A stretch of DNA of 64,000 nt, taken from positions 32,174,605-32,238,604 of the forward strand of contig NC_045130.1 in the NCBI RefSeq assembly GCF_007655135.1, read 5' to 3'. Under the pieces are notes generated by a model. The model did no database searches and was not told the DNA's origin. It worked only from the letters and a program-made list of their open reading frames with translations. The position numbers and the translations under genes are program-made. Shown here piece after piece: positions 58,267 through 64,000 of this stretch. The stretch is from Punica granatum. Taxonomy: Eukaryota > Streptophyta > Magnoliopsida > Myrtales > Lythraceae. Position 1 is the stretch's first letter, and each line of letters starts with the position of its first letter.

Positions 58267-61200
58267 TGTCAGCACCCCATTTTGGCCCGCCGGCTCCAGA
58301 ATGGACAAAATCGTCACTTTGTTACCTCGAATAAAGGAAGTATTTCTAGTAAATTGCTCGAGCATTCATGGCCTTCGAAAAAGTGACATTTTTCTATTTT
58401 TAACATCAATTTTATAAAAAAATATATTTTACGGGGTGTCTTTGAATTTCGCGTGCGTCGACGTCAATTTTCAAATCCGAGAAGAAAACTCAAGGTCGGG
58501 AAATATTTTATTGCATAACATTGATCTGTAAATTTTTTTTCTGAACACAATGTCGGTCCCGAATCATTTTTTGGACATCCAATTACAAAGACGAAAATTT
58601 TAATTTCGACGCGCGTTAAATTTGAATTTTCGAATTTCAAAAAAAAAAAAAGTCGTCAGAGGCAACGGTCAACTTTGACCGTTGCCCCTCAATCTCCCCC
58701 ACCAATTTTGTCTTCTTCCTCATTCCTTCCTTTTTCTTCCCGATTCTTCCTTCTTCTTCCTTCTCTTCTTCCTTCTTCTTCCTTCTTCCTAAAAAAAAAC
58801 CGAAAACCCTAATGAAAAAAAAAAACAAAACCCTAGCCGCCACCTTATTCACCTCTCTTCTTCTTTTCTTTCAACCGGATAAAAGGAAACCCGTAACTTG
58901 TTTTGGAAAGAAAAAAATTGCAGCTCATTATGGAAAAAAAGGGCAACACATTCGGCTAGAAAAAATAATAAAACCCTAAGCTCGCCCGGATTGAAGGGGA
59001 CGGACGACTTCTCTCGAATCCGAAAAATTCCCCCACGGCTCGACCTCCGAACGCCCACAACTCAGGATTCCCTCGACTCTCCCTCAGTTCGCAAGTGAGG
59101 AAAACCGGCGGCTCGATTGTCTCCCTCGGCTCGTCTCTATCCCCTAGCTCGGAAACCCGGGTCCCTGGGTTCGAGCCCCTCACGACCACGTTTCCTCCGG
59201 AACTCTCTCGGCACGGACGCCGAAATCCCCTGCCTCCTCTGGTGGACCGACGTGCCCTTCCCCATCTCCCTCTTTGTTTCATTTTCCGGCTAACCGGACC
59301 GGTTCCCCTTTTTTTTTTTTTCGAATCAGCATAGGTTGCGGATCGGTCCAGACGGTGTGCGGCGGCCCAGCCCGGTCTTCCAGCAGCCCAGCTCGGCCAG
59401 TCCAGAGCCCAGTCCAATTTGGCCCAATTCAGCCCAATTTGGCCCAGTCCAAAGCCCCATCCAGAAGAGGCCCAATCCGGCTCAATTCGGCCCAATCCGC
59501 CCTCCATCGGCCCAGTCCAGCTCACCGGCCCAGTTCGGCCCACTTCCCAGCAGCCCAAGTTGTCTGGCGAAATGTTTCTTTATTTACAGATCTGCCCCTA
59601 TTCTTCTCAAACAAGGTAAATTCTCAACTTAGTGGCATGATTAGGGCTTCTTTGCTGAATATTAATACTTGCTCGATGGATATTATGTGAAATGAATGTT
59701 CTTGGGTCACGTGGGTGATCAGATTTGTCTCGAACTCGATTTAACGAACTTTTTGTTTTGTCACAATTCAGTCCAGAGGATACATTTTATTTTTTTAAGA
59801 TCTGCCCCGACTTCTAAAAATTATTTTCAATCAAGTCCCGGTCATTTTACTATTTTCCAATCAGTCCTTGAATTTTTCAGAATTTTTCAAGCATCCCAAA
59901 GGACTTTCTAAGTTGTTTCAGTTTAGTCCCAGGGCCATTTTTCACTTTTTTTCAGATCTGCCCCGAATTTCAAAATTTCTTTTCAATCAAGTCCCGGTCA
60001 TTTTACTATTTTTCGATCAGTCCTTGGATTTTTTCAGAATTTTTCAAGCATCCCAAAGAACTTTTCAAGTTGTTTCAGTTTAGTCCCGGGGCCATTTTTC
60101 ACCTTTTTTCAGATCTGCCCCGAATTTCAAAATTTCTTTTTGATCAAGTCCCAGTCATTTTACTATTTTTCAATCAGTCCTTGGATTTTTCAGAATTTTT
60201 CAAGTATCCCAAGGAACTTTCCAAGTTGTTTCAGTTTAGTCCCGAGGCTTTTTTTTTCGTTTCCAGATCAGTCCAGATTTTCAAATACGTTTCAAACAAG
60301 TCCTGGGACATTTCCAGTAATTTTTACACAGTCCCCAATTTTTCATAATTTTCAAATTGGTCCCTAAAACTTCATCCGAATTTTCAAATCAGTCCCTGCT
60401 ATTTTAAAATCGTTCAATTCAGTCCCCTGGACATTTTTTAAAATTATCCGACCCTTTCTTACTTGGATCACCCACCGACAATGTATGTGTCCCATTTAAA
60501 TATTTTATTTTGTAATTATATATGATAAGGTCGGAAATTAGAGTTTATCGGGCGGTCAATTAATGGTTATTTCGACGTCTCGAAATCCGTAGACTAAAGC
60601 ATTCGGTAAATTTCTAATTAACCTAAAATTCTACATATGGGGTAATCGGGACGTTAAATTTGGCTAAATTAAATCACTTGATTTCTTTAAATGGATGCAC
60701 GGATTGATTAATAATTTGTAATCGCGTCGACAGTTCAAGAACTGTTAGTCATGCCCTTTTCAAAATTCACAATTTCAAAAGTACCGAGATACGTGCAACG
60801 TAATCTTGATTTTCATGTACACATATATTTACCGATTCAAGGGCATGATTACCGGTTCTTGTCCTGTCGTAATCCTAACGTAGGTTTGTGCATAGAATTG
60901 GTCAAAACATGAGAAAACAAATTAATCACAAACTCGGCTTAAATCAAACATGGACTATAGTTAAATAGAGGGTCAGGTTTTGGATTTTTAGGTGAAAATA
61001 CTTTTAATCTGTAAAAGTCATATTGTCGCGATACAGAATAATCTAAAAACAACCCACACATTCGAGACCTGACTATGGACATCACGTCTGTCGGATCCGT
61101 TAAAATAATGCCGGATGCGACATACCCTATCCATCATCCATTTTGTTTGTTTTAAGGTAGGATTTGTATGCCAATATACTCCGGTTAATAATCAGTTAAT

Positions 61201-61933
61201 TCACGTAAATTCGGCGATAACAAGAAACCTCATTTTTTGTTTATTTGAGCTTGCATGTTATATTTTTGCACTTGTTTGTTATGCAGGTCGAGCCCGATCC
61301 TTTAGGATACGATTCACATGGGGTCCAACGCCCCAATCGTAGATTACGGAATCTAATCCCCTAAACACTGAATGCGCACCTTAATTTCAATTTCTGTCTT
61401 TTCAAACCACACGGTGAGCACGAGTGGGATAATGACCGAACGTGAACCGACCGGGATTTAGTTGTTGTAATTTGTATTTAATTTATTTGAGAGGACAATG
61501 TAAGGATTTATGTTGTACGTTTATTCATGTAAGAACCCCGGTCGGAGAGCGGACAGTCGGAGTGTTTATTCGAATTTACGGTGTCAAAACGCGTAAGATG
61601 AGCGGAACTTAATTAAGTGGTAATTAAATAAAAATGGCAAGCCTAGACAAGCTAGAGTACCGATAGGGCATGCGAGATATAGGCTCGCATGTAACAGAAC
61701 CCCCGAATTCGGAACCTCGGGTTTCGCAGACCATATGCCTTAGCAATTAGGTGTACCCGTACCCCTAGACCGGGCAACTCACCGGCCCTCGACCTTCGGG
61801 TCGTAGACAGGTAGTGGCGACTCTTTCTCACGTGCGTCCGTCGCGCGTCCCCAGGAAGGTGGACATTCCCAAGCCGCGTTGCATTTAGTCGCGCGCATGC
61901 GTGCCCCGACGAGACGAAATTCGGGTGCGCACA
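58267..61933 (+). mobile_element. Large LTR (3.67 kb), Gypsy Tat/Ogre-like, apparently solo or truncated
   Basis: It starts TGTCAGCACCCCATTTTGGC and ends CGGGTGCGCACA, termini I associate with large plant Gypsy LTRs. The 5' third is leader-like (CT-rich runs, CTAGCCGCCACC) and GC-rich with AGCCCAATTTGGCCCAGTCC-type repeats near 59350-59550. An internal tandem repeat follows (59799-60430). No gag or pol is present. No convincing target duplication was found (TCCTT left, GCTTG right), so the exact nature stays open. Confidence 0.65.
59799..60430. repeat. 155-bp tandem repeat, three good units plus one degenerate
   Basis: Units start at about 59801, 59954 and 60111, each with AGATCTGCCCCGA, TCAATCAAGTCCCGGTCATT, CAATCAGTCCTTGGATTTTT and TTGTTTCAGTTTAGTCCC. 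A weaker fourth unit follows. The frames through this block are artefacts of the repeat. Confidence 0.9.
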
Positions 61934-62544
61934 GCTTGTTAGACTATATTCCACTAATATTTTCCTATCAAACATATATTCTACTGTATACTTCATTTTC
62001 CCTAATTGTGGATACAGTCTATAAATTTCACTATATAGATTAAATAAGAGAATATTACAAATATATTTTTTTTAGGTGGATATATATTTCTTGATAAAAG
62101 AATATAAAAATCTTCTTACTATATAAATGATGATGTGGCGTTGCGAGGGAGCTTTGTTTTTTATTTTTAATGATGTGGCAATATAAAAATTCGGGTCGCG
62201 CTTTGTTTTAATATATATTGATGCATAGCATATTTATTTAATTGTCAATATATGCATAGTAATAGATTTTATAATTAAGTTAAAAAAAACTTTATTTGCA
62301 TATTTCGAAATAGTGTTATTCAAATAGTTCTCCGATATAAATTGTGATAATTTGTACATATACTCAAAAATATAAAAAAGAATTATCCATCTACATATTT
62401 ATTTATTATAATAATATGTTATTTGAGTTAATAAATTGAAACTAATTATATCTAACGAAAAAAAAATTGAAACTAATTATTGTACTTATTATGAGCATTT
62501 ATTGTACTTACGTGAGTTTCACAATATAGAAATAGACTGAGTCA
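61934..62544. other. AT-rich DNA with GATGTGGCG-type repeat copy 3
   Basis: Positions 62110-62230 (TATAAATGATGATGTGGCG, AATTCGGGTCGCGCTTTG) match the repeats at 31940 and 32690. Otherwise nothing supported. Confidence 0.5.
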
Positions 62545-62985
62545 GTATTCATTTTTTACATCAATCCAATCTTGACACCTTAAAATTACATCAACTTGGT
62601 CCTTGACGTAATCTTTACGTCATCCCAGTCCTATACCTTTAAAATTATATTAATTAGATCATTGGCCCTTAAAATTACATTAATTAGTGCTTAACCCATT
62701 GTTCTACATCAATTTGATTTTTCAAGGACTCGTCAACTCGAATACACGTTTTCACTTGCTTGTTGCTTCTAGAACCGATATGAGGAGCATGACTATAACC
62801 ATTGCATTCAGCTATTTTCACCTTCATCATCGGTTATATTGCAATTCGGGGATGTTGGTTTCGAACAGGATTCTTCAATTTGGTGATTTAGATATTTTAG
62901 TCCATCAAACACATTCGATACAATATAAACAATGGACAAAGGATCTCACTGATATACTTGTAAATGGTTAAGGACCAGATTAATG
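62545..62985. mobile_element. Probable Mutator-like MITE
   Basis: TTACATCAATCCAATCTTGAC and related TTAAAATTACATCAACTTGG units at the left are mirrored by GGTTAAGGACCAGATTAATGC at the right. The interior frame (62687-62971) has no recognised domain. The ends are approximate. Confidence 0.4.
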
Positions 62986-63121
62986 CAAAAAGAAGATATG
63001 TGAAACATCTCTCTTGGGGGTGAAATCATTAATTTAATTAATTAGTAATTAGTAATAAATTACTCAAATTTGCGGTTAATTACTTAAGTTTTGGGCAAAT
63101 TATTTCCAAGTTTTACTTAAA

Positions 63122-63621
63122 CTAGATGTAGCCCCGCAAGTTGCACGGATATATGAAGAAATTAAGAAAATTTAATTTATTCTAAGTTTATGGAGCTTTC
63201 AAGCGTTTTGTTTTTTTTTTAAAGATTGTCCTTTCCATTGATCTCTCGAATTATATGTACATACGTACCTCATGAGTCGAGGGAAGTAGTGACGATGTTT
63301 GGGACAGAGTTGAGACCTCGAGCTAAGCAGGCTGCAAGGGAGAAGTCGCTTTTCCAACCGTGTATCTTGTGATTGCGTCTACAATGCATATGATCTTCTG
63401 TTTCTCGTTATTTCTTTTTATTCCATTATTGATAATCTTCACTTCACTTCTTTTGTGTTTACGGCCCTGATTGCATGATCTTGTGATGACGATTTGTCCT
63501 CCAAATATGTCCCATTTATGCCATCTAAAGCATTGACGATATCTCTTCTCTAATTTGAATATACATAGATTTACATTTCCATGAAGACCCCAATTTTCAT
63601 TCTAAAGCAAAAACTGCGGAT

Positions 63622-63660
<39 letters not shown>

Positions 63661-64000
63661 TATACATTCATGCACGCTACAAATTTGTAGTTGTGAGAAT
63701 TAACAAGCACAAGAAACGATGATATATGCATGTATACATTGCCTCATTTCCGACCGTCGACCAACCATCCTCACTTCAGACCGCCGGCCACTAGTCCCTC
63801 TCTCAAACACGTTTCGCTCCCACCTGGTTTGAGATCTCAAACCCATCTCGCTCCCATCCAATTCGAGAGATCTCATATCACCAATCCTGCGAGAACTCAA
63901 GAACATGGAGGAAGAAGAACAAACGGCAGAGATCTGAGGAATAAGCAACCTAACGACTTTGCCGATGGGCCTGACCCCTCGCTCTCCTCTGTAAGCACCT
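63122..64000 (-). mobile_element. Possible Helitron 3' terminus, element extending right
   Basis: The minus strand reads CCGTGCAACTTGCGGGG, then CTAG followed by T, matching the hairpin plus CTRR pattern of the other Helitron-like ends here. The opposite end is not visible, so the extent is unknown and may pass the window edge. Confidence 0.35.
63624..63658. repeat. (TG)n microsatellite
   Basis: Seventeen TG units in a row, directly visible. Confidence 0.95.

Noticed and set aside
59274..60367. Several overlapping plus-strand frames rich in Pro, Ser and Phe
   Set aside because: They lie in LTR leader repeats and the 155-bp tandem array; no domain or splice support.
63700..64000. GC-richer segment at the right edge that might start a gene
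   Set aside because: The frames show only short internal repeats (SEMGLRSQTRWERN) and no recognised domain; the window ends before it can be judged.
1..64000. CRISPR array, operon or bacterial mobile systems
   Set aside because: No regular spacer-repeat arrays and no prokaryotic gene organisation; introns and plant transposons show a plant nuclear genome.

Overview
This is a plant nuclear window. The gene structures are intron-rich with GT-AG splicing, and the DNA is AT-rich and full of plant-type transposons. The best-preserved gene is an ankyrin-repeat Raf-like kinase. The gene families fit a eudicot, probably a rosid, but I cannot name the species.

Layout. Positions 1-5200 are AT-rich intergenic DNA with a Harbinger element carrying a gene fragment, a MITE and a SINE. 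Positions 5742-9488 hold an intact 12-exon integrin-linked-kinase-like gene (ILK/Raf group, 456 aa) with a TATA box. From 9857 to 53640 lies a tandem cluster of five-exon GDSL esterase/lipase genes, all on the minus strand. There are five recognisable bodies: c1 9857-12032, c2 about 15190-17198, c3 21148-24797, c5 40052-46353 and c6 50881-53545. There is also a single-exon relic (c4, 38560-38820) and at least one unit whose gene body is gone but whose flanks remain (31060-32960). The repeating unit in the left half is [3' half of the kinase gene + GDSL gene]: kinase exons 9-12 reappear decayed at 14065-14975, and a trace of kinase intron 11 lies at about 20910-21060.

Every GDSL copy in this assembly is damaged. 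c1-c3 are clear pseudogenes. c5 and c6 each need only one single-base correction to read as 366-residue enzymes, but c6 has also lost its catalytic His motif.

The cluster is heavily invaded. c3 carries two hAT elements at its 5' end: one splits the signal-peptide exon and contains a captured arabinogalactan-protein-like gene 5' end, and one has its 8-bp target duplication exactly on the TATA box. c5 has a 3.46-kb solo LTR nested inside a truncated LINE in intron 2. Other elements include hAT (17379-19013, 27520-28554, 22401-22609), Mutator-like (48337-49552, 46495-47105), Helitron (34235-37885, 54877-55956), a head-to-head pair of Copia 5' ends (29717-31093), a truncated LINE with a perfect 14-bp duplication (56073-57776), SINEs of at least two families, and a 3.67-kb LTR (58267-61933). 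To the right of 54000 there is no host gene I can support.

How it works together: the kinase is probably the only functional gene. The GDSL array looks like a lineage-specific expansion now decaying under transposon pressure. All exon boundaries were read by eye from splice consensus and copy-to-copy comparison; no database search was run.
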